Of a stretch of DNA of 64,000 nucleotides, positions 25,959-35,024 are shown in pieces. The notes beneath the pieces were generated by a model. The model was not told the origin of the DNA, made no database searches, and saw only the letters and a program-made list of their open reading frames with translations. Location of the stretch: the NCBI RefSeq assembly GCF_014844075.1, contig NZ_CP062165.1, positions 3,782,001 to 3,846,000 on the forward strand, in the 5' to 3' direction. Position numbers and translations under genes: made by a program. Position 1 is the stretch's first letter, and the number at the start of each line of letters is the position of its first letter. Source of the DNA: Paenibacillus sp. JNUCC-31 (lineage in GTDB: Bacteria; Bacillota; Bacilli; Paenibacillales; Paenibacillaceae).

Positions 25959-27854
25959 TTGTTAGCGTATACATCGGATTCAGCATATCCATGGAAAAGT
26001 GAACTGGATAGGTTCCGAACCGAAGCGGAGCAGGCGAGGCTTGCAGAACCTAGCGGATGGGATCGATCGCGCAAAATAGCACTGATCGAAGACATTGTAC
26101 GTGCCTACTCGGTATATCAGCAGGAGAATGGTGCCATTATGGACCCCTTTTCTGATCGGGAGCGCTACTATTCAACGCCCGCTTATGCATTTGCAGCTGC
26201 GGTTCTGGTCAAGAACGGGCGGACCGATCTGCTCTCCTCGGCTGCAGCAGCTCTGACTCACAGCATCTCATTGGTTGTTCGTGGCGAGGTTCGGGACAAT
26301 CATGCCGATTTTTTCCCCATACTTATGTTGAGAGCCTATATGCTGCTCCAGCCCCTATTGCCAGAGCAAGCGACTCAATGGGCAGCCGAGCTGGAACGGA
26401 TTCAACCGGAAGAAACCTATGTATTTACAATGTCCAAAATGAATAACCCGAACCGGATGATTAACTGGAATGCCATCATGATCTCGGGAGAATACCTTCG
26501 CTACCGCGAGCAGTTGGCGAGTGAAGGGATCGAATGGATGGATCAGTACCTGGAGAGCTACCACCTGCCGCGTTTTACAGCACTTGGCCTGTATCAGGAT
26601 GGTCCACTGGATCGGCCAAACAGTCCGCTCGCGTATGATATCGCTACCCGCTATCACTTGGGTGTTATGCTGGATGCCGGATATGACGGTAGCTGTTCGT
26701 CTTCTTTGGCTGAGTACATTCGGCGCGGGGCATTCACTTCGCTTCTGACGCTATCTCCGCTGGGCGAGATTCCTCCGCGAGGACGCAGCTCACAGCATCA
26801 ATGGAATGAAGCTGCGGCTGCATACGTGTTCTCCAGTCATGCCTCAGCTGCAAAGCAAATCGGTGATCTTGTGATGTCAGGCGTATTTGCGCGTGCGGCC
26901 AATCTGTGTTTTGCAGCCGTGGACCGATGGAAAATGGAGGACGGCCGTTTGAATATCGTTCGGAATCGGTATGCTCCGACCGTTCGCCACGGATACGAGA
27001 TCTATACCAACCATACGTGTTATAACCTGTGGACGGTTGCGGCACTAGCCAATGCGTATCTGTGCGATCCCGGGGATGAAGTGGCTGAATTGCCCATTCC
27101 GTCCGAGATTGGTAGTCGAGTTCTTCAAATGGATGGCTGGTTTGAGACCATCACGGCTTCAGTACCGGGCCAGCAAATCGTGTTACATACGGCTCTGAAT
27201 GACCCCTATACGGTACCCGGTTTAGTGCGGATTCATCAGCAGGGGCTTCCGGGACTCATTGGTCCCGCTGCTGCTGGGCATGCCGTGTCTGGATTCACTG
27301 AATTTTCGGAGGGTGAGACGAAGGCGATCAGTTATTGTCCGGCCTGGCGGACAACGGATGGACAGTGGCACAGCCTGGCTGCAGGTATTCCTTGCGGAGT
27401 TGAATATAATCGGGATGCCGGAATCAACCCTTCTGATGGAGGGGGAGCAGTCGTCTTTAACGTAGCGGAGGATCAAGGGCAGGCGACCAACACATTCACA
27501 GTGGACTGGGTGGGCCCACTGGTCGGATTAAAGGCACTTCGGACGTATTATACGCAGCGGCCGGGTTTGTTAACGGTCACGTATGAGTTCGAAGGAGAGA
27601 TTGAAGCGGCTGGGGCTGTGATTCCGCTGATGTACAGCGATGGTGAGGAACAGGCTGTCATCACGGTCTCCGGTGATCATGTTCGCTGTGAATATTGTGG
27701 AGCTTACGTGGAATCGACCGTGCTTGATAAAGGAGGGGAAGTTCACCTTCAAGATTATACGGTGGCTTCTCGCAATGGTTTATTAAAGGAAGTACGGATG
27801 ATCGTGAGCGGCAGTCAGAGGATTACGTTTACGGTTCGTCTGGGCAGGATTTGA
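25959..27854 (+). CDS. Unassigned 631-residue protein of the uronate-polysaccharide operon
   Basis: A large soluble protein without signal peptide. The N-terminal 420 residues are helix-rich with repeated aromatic/acidic patches (NPNRMINWNAIMISGEYL, YQDGPLDRPNSPLAYD), consistent with an alpha/alpha-toroid. The last 200 residues are beta-rich. This is the domain order of many polysaccharide lyases. I do not recognise the family. It starts at TTG seven bases after GAGGGTGA, and its stop is 18 bases before the GH88 start. By position it is likely a second lyase or an accessory glycosidase for the same polymer. Confidence 0.7.
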   Translation: MLAYTSDSAYPWKSELDRFRTEAEQARLAEPSGWDRSRKIALIEDIVRAYSVYQQENGAIMDPFSDRERYYSTPAYAFAAAVLVKNGRTDLLSSAAAALTHSISLVVRGEVRDNHADFFPILMLRAYMLLQPLLPEQATQWAAELERIQPEETYVFTMSKMNNPNRMINWNAIMISGEYLRYREQLASEGIEWMDQYLESYHLPRFTALGLYQDGPLDRPNSPLAYDIATRYHLGVMLDAGYDGSCSSSLAEYIRRGAFTSLLTLSPLGEIPPRGRSSQHQWNEAAAAYVFSSHASAAKQIGDLVMSGVFARAANLCFAAVDRWKMEDGRLNIVRNRYAPTVRHGYEIYTNHTCYNLWTVAALANAYLCDPGDEVAELPIPSEIGSRVLQMDGWFETITASVPGQQIVLHTALNDPYTVPGLVRIHQQGLPGLIGPAAAGHAVSGFTEFSEGETKAISYCPAWRTTDGQWHSLAAGIPCGVEYNRDAGINPSDGGGAVVFNVAEDQGQATNTFTVDWVGPLVGLKALRTYYTQRPGLLTVTYEFEGEIEAAGAVIPLMYSDGEEQAVITVSGDHVRCEYCGAYVESTVLDKGGEVHLQDYTVASRNGLLKEVRMIVSGSQRITFTVRLGRI

Positions 27855-27872
27855 AAAGAGGAGGCAATGCTC

Positions 27873-29009
27873 GTGAATACATCAACATCGGTAACATGGG
27901 TTGAAGAAGCATGGCGGCAAGGAGCAGCCAAAATCATTCGCAATGCGCAGCGCATCAAGGATACATTTCCGCACACAGCTTCGCAGGGTACGTACGATCA
28001 GAATGATCCCGAATGGTGGACAGCAGGCTTCTGGCCAGGATTGTTATGGCTTGTCTATGGTGAGTCGCCAAAGAGCGAAGCTGTCGCTCCGTTATACCGT
28101 TATGCCGAAAGTTGTGAGCGGCAATTGGAGGGCTGTCTGCGTGATCCCGAATCGGTCGATCACGATCTCGGGTTCATCTGGCTGCTTAGCGGCGTAGCCA
28201 ACTACCGCCAGACAGGCAGCGCGGATGGCCGGCGGCGAGGAATGCTCGCCGCGAATCTGCTTGCTGCCCGCTTCAACGTGCGCGGTGAATTCATCCGCGC
28301 CTGGAACTTCAGCTCGTCAACGATGGATACGCGCGGCGTAGCCATCATTGACAGCATGATGAATCTGCCGCTGCTCTACTGGGCATCCGAGCAGAGCGGC
28401 GACCCCCGCTTCCGCTGGCTGGCGGAAGCGCATGCGGACACCGTGGCGCGCGAATTCGTCCGCGCTGACGGGTCCATCTGCCACGTGGTGGAGTTCGATC
28501 CACTCACGGGGCAGAAGCTGCGGGAGCATGGCGGGCAAGGCCATGCTCCAGGTTCTGCCTGGGCGCGGGGTACCGCCTGGGCGTTGCACGGGTTTGCGCT
28601 GTCTTTCCGGTATACGGGCGAAGCCCGTTATCTGGAGACAGCGGAGCGGGCGGCCGATTTCTTCCTCGCCATGCTTGGCGAAGAGATCGTGCCGGTGTGG
28701 GATTTCCGCGCACCTGCAGAACATCAGGTGGCGTGGGACTCGTCCGCTTCGGCGATTGCCGCAAGCGGCCTGTTGGAGCTCGCGAAGCTGTCGCCGCGCG
28801 GTGAAGAATATGCAGCCGCGGCAGAGCGTATCCTCCGCGGGCTGCATGAGAACTACAGCTCCGGTGACACGGCAGCGGAGGAAGGTCTAATCATGCAGGG
28901 TACCGTCCACTATCCAGAGGGTCGTGGCTTAAATGTGCCGATTATCTACGGCGATTACTTCTATATGGAGGCCTTGGCGAAGCTGCGTGGCCGTCCAGGT
29001 TTATTTTAA
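27873..29009 (+). CDS. GH88 unsaturated glucuronyl/rhamnogalacturonyl hydrolase
   Basis: About 378 residues, with an alpha/alpha-barrel of the GH88 type. Motifs are WWTAGFWPGLLW near residue 50, VDHDLGFIW (Asp region) near 90, IDSMMNLPLLYWA near 155, and a histidine/glycine block GGQGHAPGSAWARGTAW. GH88 enzymes hydrate the vinyl ether of delta-4,5-unsaturated uronyl oligosaccharides made by lyases, which fits the upstream gene. AGAGGAGG lies eight bases before GTG 27873; the ATG at 27867 is too close to it. The segment 28200-28860 is clearly more GC-rich than its surroundings. Confidence 0.9.
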   Translation: MNTSTSVTWVEEAWRQGAAKIIRNAQRIKDTFPHTASQGTYDQNDPEWWTAGFWPGLLWLVYGESPKSEAVAPLYRYAESCERQLEGCLRDPESVDHDLGFIWLLSGVANYRQTGSADGRRRGMLAANLLAARFNVRGEFIRAWNFSSSTMDTRGVAIIDSMMNLPLLYWASEQSGDPRFRWLAEAHADTVAREFVRADGSICHVVEFDPLTGQKLREHGGQGHAPGSAWARGTAWALHGFALSFRYTGEARYLETAERAADFFLAMLGEEIVPVWDFRAPAEHQVAWDSSASAIAASGLLELAKLSPRGEEYAAAAERILRGLHENYSSGDTAAEEGLIMQGTVHYPEGRGLNVPIIYGDYFYMEALAKLRGRPGLF

Positions 29010-29106
29010 GCGGATGGAGAACAGGAACTTCACACATAACACCACCGGATAGTGTGTATGCGCGGGCCTGAGTATGCAATTTGACTTACAACTGTACAAC
29101 TGTCCG

Positions 29107-29162
29107 AGTGTGCCTGCCTCCATGTTGGAATTCACATTCCTTTGTTGGAGGCGGAGCACACT
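29107..29162 (+). other. Long hairpin after the heparinase operon
   Basis: AGTGTGC...GCCTCCA pairs with TGGAGGC...GCACACT around an inner GAAT / ATTC stem. No T-run follows, so it may be an RNA-stabilising or attenuating structure rather than a classical terminator. The rest of the 420-base gap is empty apart from the SigD promoter. Confidence 0.5.
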
Positions 29163-29365
29163 TCAGTATAAAGATTACAGATCGTTAGACTGGATGCTGT
29201 ATTTTCTGACCAAAGGAGTCATTGGGTCCCCCGATCATATGAAATACAATTCAATATAGTGGCTATACATAGATTATGCGGAATACATGCGGGTATGAAT
29301 CGATTAAAATCAGCCAGATAGCGGAACAGATTTCCACTATTTTTCCTGAAAATGACCTGAAAGTC

Positions 29366-29393
29366 TAAACATCTGGAAAGAACTTGCCGACAT
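29366..29393 (+). promoter_or_regulatory. SigD-type (motility sigma factor) promoter
   Basis: TAAA, 16 bases, then GCCGACAT, against the consensus TAAA-N15-GCCGATAT: both half-sites match except one base. It lies 40 bases upstream of the Ig-like repeat protein gene. Confidence 0.6.
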
Positions 29394-29432
29394 TAAACCT
29401 AAGAAATAAATGAAAAGAATCGGAGGGAAATG

Positions 29433-31805
29433 ATGTTAAAGCCAAGATTGACCAAGTACATGGTGATGATGCTGGTATTGGTGCTGAGTATTTCCAACGT
29501 AGGCTTGGCCGCTGCGGCAGATAAAGAACTGTCCAAAATTGTAGTTTCCAAAAATGAGTTGTCGCTCGAAGTGGGTGATTCCAGTTCGGTCACGGTGACA
29601 GGAGTATATACCGATAATACATCGGCAAACGTGACAATCAGTTCATCCTGGAGTAGCAGTGATACTTCGATAGCGACTGTATATAATGGTGCCATTACTG
29701 CCAAAAAGGAAGGGACGGCAACCATTACAATTTCGTATCTGACTCAGAGTCAGACGGTTCAGGTGAATGTAACCAAAAAGGTCAAAGCCCTGTCCAAAAA
29801 CGTGCAGTCGCTGGACTTGCGTACAGGGGATAGCAAAGACATTATTTTGACGGCAACCTACAGTGATAACACGACGAATGCCGAAGCCTCCAAAGTTGCC
29901 GAGTGGTCATCCGATGACGAGAAAGTGGCAACGGTTGTGAATGGTAAAGTGACGGGACAGAGTGCCGGTACGGCCGTTATTACAGGTAAAGTAGGCAGCC
30001 AAAGTGTGACTGTGGATGTGAACGTTGAGGTTGTTAAACGTGTGGATGTAGACAAGAAAACAGTCAATCTGTTATTGAACAAAAGCGAAAGTGTGAAATT
30101 GACAGCCACCTATCCAGATGGCACAACCAAAGATGTAACGGACCTGGCGGAGTGGACGTCAAGTAACGAAAAAGTAGCAGATGTGTTAAAAGGTGAGATC
30201 ACAGGATACTCGGCAGGTTCTGCCAAGATCACAGCCAAATATGGAACGAAGTCCGTATCCGTAGATGTGGATGTCGATCTGACAAGCAAACTGAGTGTGG
30301 AGAAACAGAGCATTTTCTTCCGTCTAAGCGAGTCCAGCAAAACAGCAAATGTCGTGTTAACTGCCTCTTACCCGAACAGCGCTGATGTGAATGTAACGGA
30401 TCAAGCGACATGGACATCCAGCAATGAGAAGGTAGCGACAGTATTCAAGGGACAAGTTACAGCGATTGGCGCGGGTTCTACAACAATCAAGGCAGCGTAT
30501 AGCGGTAAAACAGTGGAAATCGTTGTCGATGTGGATACGGCAAGATACCTGGATATTGCGGGTATCGATGATAAACTGGCCATGAGTGTTACGGGTGATA
30601 ACAAAACCAAGAAACTGGTAACTAATGCTGAATATATTGACGGAAGCAAAGAAGACGTAACCTCCAAAGCAACATGGACGTCCAGCAATGCGGATGTTGT
30701 ATATGTATCTGGCGGTGAACTGATTGCATATAAATCGGGAACAGCTACGATCACGGCGGCATACGGCGGCAAAACCGTCAAATTTACAGTGAATGTGGAC
30801 GTACCGGACAAGTATGAAATGGACAAGAAAAAAGCTTCGGTAGCTGTTAAGGGTACTTTGTCTGTAAAAGTGCTGGCTGTCTACGGTGATACGTCCAAAG
30901 ATGTATCCGAAGATGCAGCGTGGAGCAGCAGCAGTGAGAAAATCGCTGAAGTGGACAGCAAGGGTGTTGTAACGGGTATTGCAACAGGTAAAGTTACCAT
31001 TACAGCGAAAATCGAAGGCAAAACATTAACTCTGCCTGTTGAAGTAGGCATGGCTAGTGGGCTTGAGGCGGACGTAAACTTTGTGGTGTTGTCCTCCAAG
31101 GAAACACAGCAAATTGTACTTACAGCAACGGATGAAGATGGTTTGTCCCAGGATGTATCCTCCGAAGCAACATGGAAATCAAGCAATTCACGTGTAGCAG
31201 ATGTGAAAAAAGGGATTATTACTGCGGTAGGCAGCGGTAAAGCCAACATTACGGCTGAATATGGTTCCAAGAAAGTGATCATTCAGGTTGAAGTGGATGT
31301 CATTTCACGTATTGAAGCATCCGAGCCGGTGCTTTCCCTGAAATCAGGGGATACCGCTGATCTTACGGTTACTGCGTATCTGAGCGATGGCAGTGAGCGT
31401 GATGTCACGGATAAAGCGGAATGGAAAACCAACAGTTACAAAGTAGCTCAGGTAACCAAAGGCAAAGTGAAAGCTACAGGTTCAGGCAAAGCGAAAATAA
31501 CAGCCAAGTATGGCAGCAAGTCTGTAACCATTACTGTAGATGTAGATATGCTGAAATATTTGCAAACCGATAAAGTAACCCTCACCATGAAGCCTGGGGA
31601 CAAAGTAACGGTCGTTGCCACGGCAACATATGTGGATGGCAGTGAAGAGAACGTATCCAAACCGGCGCTATGGAAATCTTCCCGTATTGCGACAGCATCG
31701 GTGAAGGATGGTATTATCCAGGCCAACGGTAAAGGAAAAGCGACGATTACCGTGACTTATGCAGGTGTGAAAACCAAAGTAACTGTAGTTGTTGAAGCGA
31801 AGTAA
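29433..31805 (+). CDS. Secreted protein with nine tandem bacterial Ig-like (Big_2) domains
   Basis: A 790-residue exported protein. The signal peptide (MLKPRLTKYM, hydrophobic core to about residue 24, AAAA cleavage region) is followed by nine repeats of about 80-88 residues. Each carries a W-S/T/K-S-x-x-x-x-V-A-x-V element (WTSSNEKVADV, WKSSNSRVADV) and a G-x-A-x-I-T-A-x-Y-G turn. No LPXTG, S-layer or catalytic domain is seen, so it is probably a structural or adhesive extracellular protein. GGAGGG precedes an ATG pair (29430/29433). A SigD-type promoter links its expression to motility. Confidence 0.85.
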   Translation: MLKPRLTKYMVMMLVLVLSISNVGLAAAADKELSKIVVSKNELSLEVGDSSSVTVTGVYTDNTSANVTISSSWSSSDTSIATVYNGAITAKKEGTATITISYLTQSQTVQVNVTKKVKALSKNVQSLDLRTGDSKDIILTATYSDNTTNAEASKVAEWSSDDEKVATVVNGKVTGQSAGTAVITGKVGSQSVTVDVNVEVVKRVDVDKKTVNLLLNKSESVKLTATYPDGTTKDVTDLAEWTSSNEKVADVLKGEITGYSAGSAKITAKYGTKSVSVDVDVDLTSKLSVEKQSIFFRLSESSKTANVVLTASYPNSADVNVTDQATWTSSNEKVATVFKGQVTAIGAGSTTIKAAYSGKTVEIVVDVDTARYLDIAGIDDKLAMSVTGDNKTKKLVTNAEYIDGSKEDVTSKATWTSSNADVVYVSGGELIAYKSGTATITAAYGGKTVKFTVNVDVPDKYEMDKKKASVAVKGTLSVKVLAVYGDTSKDVSEDAAWSSSSEKIAEVDSKGVVTGIATGKVTITAKIEGKTLTLPVEVGMASGLEADVNFVVLSSKETQQIVLTATDEDGLSQDVSSEATWKSSNSRVADVKKGIITAVGSGKANITAEYGSKKVIIQVEVDVISRIEASEPVLSLKSGDTADLTVTAYLSDGSERDVTDKAEWKTNSYKVAQVTKGKVKATGSGKAKITAKYGSKSVTITVDVDMLKYLQTDKVTLTMKPGDKVTVVATATYVDGSEENVSKPALWKSSRIATASVKDGIIQANGKGKATITVTYAGVKTKVTVVVEAK

Positions 31806-31843
31806 TATCTTCAAGTAAGCAGGTAAAACTAGCAATTTTATGT

Positions 31844-31884
31844 ACGGTGATGACAGCTTAAATGCTGGCATCACCGTTTTTTTA
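31844..31884 (+). terminator. Rho-independent terminator of the Ig-repeat gene
   Basis: ACGGTGATG...CAGC pairs with GCTG...CATCACCGT, followed by TTTTTTT. Confidence 0.9.
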
Positions 31885-31946
31885 TTGGAATAGCATTCAT
31901 CCCTTGAATAGGGAAAAGCCGTTCCTCGAATGTGATGACGGATGAA

Positions 31947-32492
31947 TTACATCGTGTGAGACAGAACCAGCGCACCGTATGCAAAAGCAATGACAATGAG
32001 AATGGCTGGATGCAGTTTGGTTTTGGTCATGACCCAGAGCGAGATGCCGGCGATGATCAGTGTCTGCCAAATACCGATGGAATCAGTGGATACCTGACCG
32101 AACTCCCAGGTAAGCAGAATCATGAGTACAGCGATTACTGGCTGTACGAGCAAGGTCATGCCCTTCACCTTTGATGAAGTACGGTGCTTGTTCAGCAAAC
32201 GGAGCAGGAGGATCAGTGCAGCGGCTGAGGGCACAATCGTGGCAAAACTGGCAATGAATGCGCCAAACCAGCCAGCTACCTGATAGCCAACAAATGCCGC
32301 AATTTTGGTCGCGATCGGACCGGGAAGTGCATTGCCGATGGCGAGTACATCACCAAATTGTTCGGTGGTCATCCACTTGTAGTGGTTGACCACTTCTTCC
32401 TGCATTAACGGGATGGAGGCAGGGCCGCCCCCATATCCCAGGATGTTGGCTACAAAAAATCCCCAAAACAAATCCCACCAGGTTTGAAGCAT
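31947..32492 (-). CDS. Chromate transporter ChrA, half-size subunit
   Basis: A 181-residue membrane protein comprising one ChrA domain. The N-terminal signature GYGGGPASIPLMQEEVV and the GNALPGPIATKIA block are characteristic, with about five to six membrane segments. It pairs with the homologous gene four bases upstream, as in two-gene short-chain chromate exporters (YwrA/YwrB of B. subtilis). It would form a heterodimer expelling chromate or another oxyanion. Confidence 0.9.
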   Translation of the reverse strand: MLQTWWDLFWGFFVANILGYGGGPASIPLMQEEVVNHYKWMTTEQFGDVLAIGNALPGPIATKIAAFVGYQVAGWFGAFIASFATIVPSAAALILLLRLLNKHRTSSKVKGMTLLVQPVIAVLMILLTWEFGQVSTDSIGIWQTLIIAGISLWVMTKTKLHPAILIVIAFAYGALVLSHTM

Positions 32493-32495
32493 CGC

Positions 32496-33083
32496 TTAGG
32501 ACACCCCCTTGTCGGAATTGCCCCTGGATTTAAAACGCTGGACCATATCCAGATGAAAGACGCCATATCCGAGGAAGACGGCAATCACAATACCGGGGTG
32601 AATGTCCAGCAGCTGCAATAGCACAAACGCAAGGACACCGAACAGGGCGGCGAAGGCCGAGCCGAGTCCCTTCCATGCTTTCTTGGCGAATTCGTAAGCC
32701 ATCATGCCGAGCATGACGAAAATGACCGGGCGTACGGCTGCGACCATGCCTGCTACAACTTTAGATTCGCGCAGTGCGTACATGGAACCAAGGAGCGCAA
32801 TGATGGCAATGCTCGTTGGCAAAATGTGGGCCAGTACAGACAAAATAGCGCCCAGCACGCCCTTGGTTTTATACCCGAGATACGCAGCCATCTTGGTCGC
32901 GATGGGACCAGGCAGGGCATTGGCAATGGCCAAAATCTCACCAAACTCCTCATCGCTGACCCACTTATAACGGGTAACGGCTTCGTAACGGATCAGTGGA
33001 ATAACCGAAGGGCCGCCCCCATATCCCAAAACTCCGGTTCGTACCATTCCAATGACGAGACCGTTGTAGTCTTTCCAACTCAT
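32496..33083 (-). CDS. Chromate transporter ChrA, half-size subunit
   Basis: A 195-residue paralogue of the downstream gene with the same GYGGGPSVIPLIRYEAV and ANALPGPIATKMA blocks. In full-length ChrA the two halves are fused with opposite topology; here they are separate genes. It follows the Lrp-type regulator by 11 bases, giving the order regulator, ChrA, ChrA (compare ywrCBA). The regulator probably controls the pair. Confidence 0.9.
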   Translation of the reverse strand: MSWKDYNGLVIGMVRTGVLGYGGGPSVIPLIRYEAVTRYKWVSDEEFGEILAIANALPGPIATKMAAYLGYKTKGVLGAILSVLAHILPTSIAIIALLGSMYALRESKVVAGMVAAVRPVIFVMLGMMAYEFAKKAWKGLGSAFAALFGVLAFVLLQLLDIHPGIVIAVFLGYGVFHLDMVQRFKSRGNSDKGVS

Positions 33084-33094
33084 GCTGTTTCCTC

Positions 33095-33589
33095 CTAGAG
33101 TCTCATGCCCATTCGGCTTTTATATCGTTTTAACAACAGCTGTGACTCTACCTTGACAATGCCTGGCATCTTGTAGAGCTTCTCCAGCAGGAACTGCTCC
33201 ATCTCTTCCATATCTGCAAAAATACCATGCATGTGCAGGGTGCTGGGGCCTGTCATATGATAGAGGCTGGTCACTGCTGGCTCTTCGTCCAGTTTAGCGG
33301 CCACTTCATCCAGAAATAGCGGTTCTACATCGACATTAAAAAAGGCAGAGACCTGAAGTCCGACCTTGCCCGGATTGATGACCACCGTGAAGCGTTCAAT
33401 GATTCCCTTTTCGGATAAAGCATTAATGCGGGCCTGAACGGCCACACGTGACAAACCAATCTGTGTACCCAGATCGGTATAGGATATCCGGCTATTCTGA
33501 TGAAGCGCGGCAATGATTTTGCGATCCATCTCGTCCAGATTGTACATTTGCGGAATTTCTCCACCCTTGGAGGAGCGTTTCTCTGACAT
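33095..33589 (-). CDS. Lrp/AsnC-family transcriptional regulator
   Basis: A 164-residue regulator with an N-terminal winged helix-turn-helix ([20 protein letters not shown] near residue 17, then [17 protein letters not shown]) and a C-terminal RAM/AsnC ligand-binding domain. It is first in the run with the two ChrA half-transporters and resembles YwrC in position. It likely autoregulates and controls chromate transport. The ligand is unknown. The frame begins [10 protein letters not shown]; a later ATG at MYNL is a possible alternative start. Confidence 0.88.
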   Translation of the reverse strand: MSEKRSSKGGEIPQMYNLDEMDRKIIAALHQNSRISYTDLGTQIGLSRVAVQARINALSEKGIIERFTVVINPGKVGLQVSAFFNVDVEPLFLDEVAAKLDEEPAVTSLYHMTGPSTLHMHGIFADMEEMEQFLLEKLYKMPGIVKVESQLLLKRYKSRMGMRL

Positions 33590-33802
33590 GGTTAACCATC
33601 CTTTTCTTTCACTATATAGAATGAGGTATTACGATTAGAGATACATGCAATAGGTATGTGGCATTCATATTCTAATGACGAATCGTAATGGGAGTCAATA
33701 GATTTATCGTGAATGTTGAATTTATCTGATTCCAAGCTTTCATTTTGTCATTTAAGCCAAACGGATACGAGGAACGAAAAGTGGGCTGCAGACATGAATT
33801 GA

Positions 33803-33843
33803 AAAAAAGACTACTTACGAGTACCTCCGTAAGCAGTCTTTTT
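33803..33843. terminator. Bidirectional terminator downstream of the histidine kinase
   Basis: GACTACTTACG pairs with CGTAAGCAGTC (one mismatch), with A-rich left and T-rich right flanks. It is well placed to end the minus-strand kinase transcript. Confidence 0.8.
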
Positions 33844-33911
33844 GCAGGGATGCTGAAGTCTATCATGGCAACACGACGAGCGGGGGATTCAGTTTCCCGT
33901 ACATGATCAAG

Positions 33912-35024
33912 TTAATGAACAGCTTTGGGTAGGCAAAGGGTAACGACAGTTCCTTCCCCTGGCTCCGAAGAGATGGTTAGAGTACCTCCGGCTCCGCGGG
34001 CTCGCTCCTCCATACTGAATAGACCGACACCGTTACCAGCCGTCGCACTGTTGAACCCTGCGCCGTGGTCCTCGATTTTCACAACGGTGGTCTCTTCCGA
34101 ATCTTCCACCGTCACAAGGGCTTCTGACACATCGGCATACTTGGCCACATTGGTTAACGCCTCCTGAATAATACGGTACATGGCGATCTCCCGATTCATA
34201 TCCAGTCGTTTTCGCAGGTTGCATTCCAATTCCACTTCAATTCCATAATGGCGGGTGTAGTTCTCAATGTAGGTACGAATGGCGGGAACAACGCCCAGAT
34301 CATCCAGTACAGACGGCCTGAGCTCCCAAGCCATGCCGCGTACATCCTCCATAATGCCCGTCACCTGTTTCCGCAGTGCCTCTACACCAGGTAGAGGCTG
34401 GTCCGCCAGCAGCCGATCCATCTGAATAACGAGGGAGAAGAGGCTCTGCCCAATGCCGTCATGCAGCTCGCGGGAAATGCGACGCCGTTCCTCTTCCTGA
34501 ATATTCATCACTTGGGTCATCATCGTCTGCAACTCGCCTTCAACCTGTTTCAGCTTGGTGACCTCACTCCGTACTGCCAAATATTGATAAGGCTCTCCAT
34601 CATTATCGAGGAAGGGTACTATGGTGGTATTCACCCAATAATGGCTGCCATCCTTGGCGCGATTACGGATCTCTCCATTCCAGACTCGTCCGGAAGAGAT
34701 GGTTTCCCACAGCGTTTTCATAAAATGTTTGCCGTGATAACCGGAATTAATGATCCGGTGATCCTGACCAATTAATTCTTCCCGATTATATTGTGAGATT
34801 TCGCAAAATTTATCGTTCACGTACTGGATCTTTCCTTTACGATCCGTGAGGGCAACAATGGACGACTCATCCAGGGCAAACTTCAGGTCACTAAGCTGAT
34901 GCAGAGAACCTTTCAGCCTGCTGCGGAATTCTGTATCCGTAATGTGACCGTCAATATCCTTCAGTAACTGACGCACAGGCTGATCAGCAAATCCGCTAAG
35001 TCTGTTTTCACGTGTGCTACTCAA
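33912..35024 (-). CDS. PAS-domain sensor histidine kinase (NarX/DegS/NreB class)
   Basis: A 370-residue cytoplasmic kinase. A PAS domain (about residues 50-160, with VNDKFCEISQYNREELIGQ) is followed by a HisKA_3 dimerisation segment with the phospho-acceptor His in RRRISRELHDGIGQSL near 190, and a HATPase domain with EALTNVAKYA, DHGAGF and GVGLFSMEERARGAGG. There is no membrane segment. The PAS domain has a single cysteine, so the oxygen-sensing iron-sulphur cluster of NreB is not supported. TTG start, overlapping the response-regulator stop by eight bases. Confidence 0.9.
   Translation of the reverse strand: MSSTRENRLSGFADQPVRQLLKDIDGHITDTEFRSRLKGSLHQLSDLKFALDESSIVALTDRKGKIQYVNDKFCEISQYNREELIGQDHRIINSGYHGKHFMKTLWETISSGRVWNGEIRNRAKDGSHYWVNTTIVPFLDNDGEPYQYLAVRSEVTKLKQVEGELQTMMTQVMNIQEEERRRISRELHDGIGQSLFSLVIQMDRLLADQPLPGVEALRKQVTGIMEDVRGMAWELRPSVLDDLGVVPAIRTYIENYTRHYGIEVELECNLRKRLDMNREIAMYRIIQEALTNVAKYADVSEALVTVEDSEETTVVKIEDHGAGFNSATAGNGVGLFSMEERARGAGGTLTISSEPGEGTVVTLCLPKAVH

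Noticed and set aside
33912..35024. True NreB-type oxygen-sensing kinase
   Set aside because: NreB needs four clustered cysteines in its PAS domain; only one is present here.
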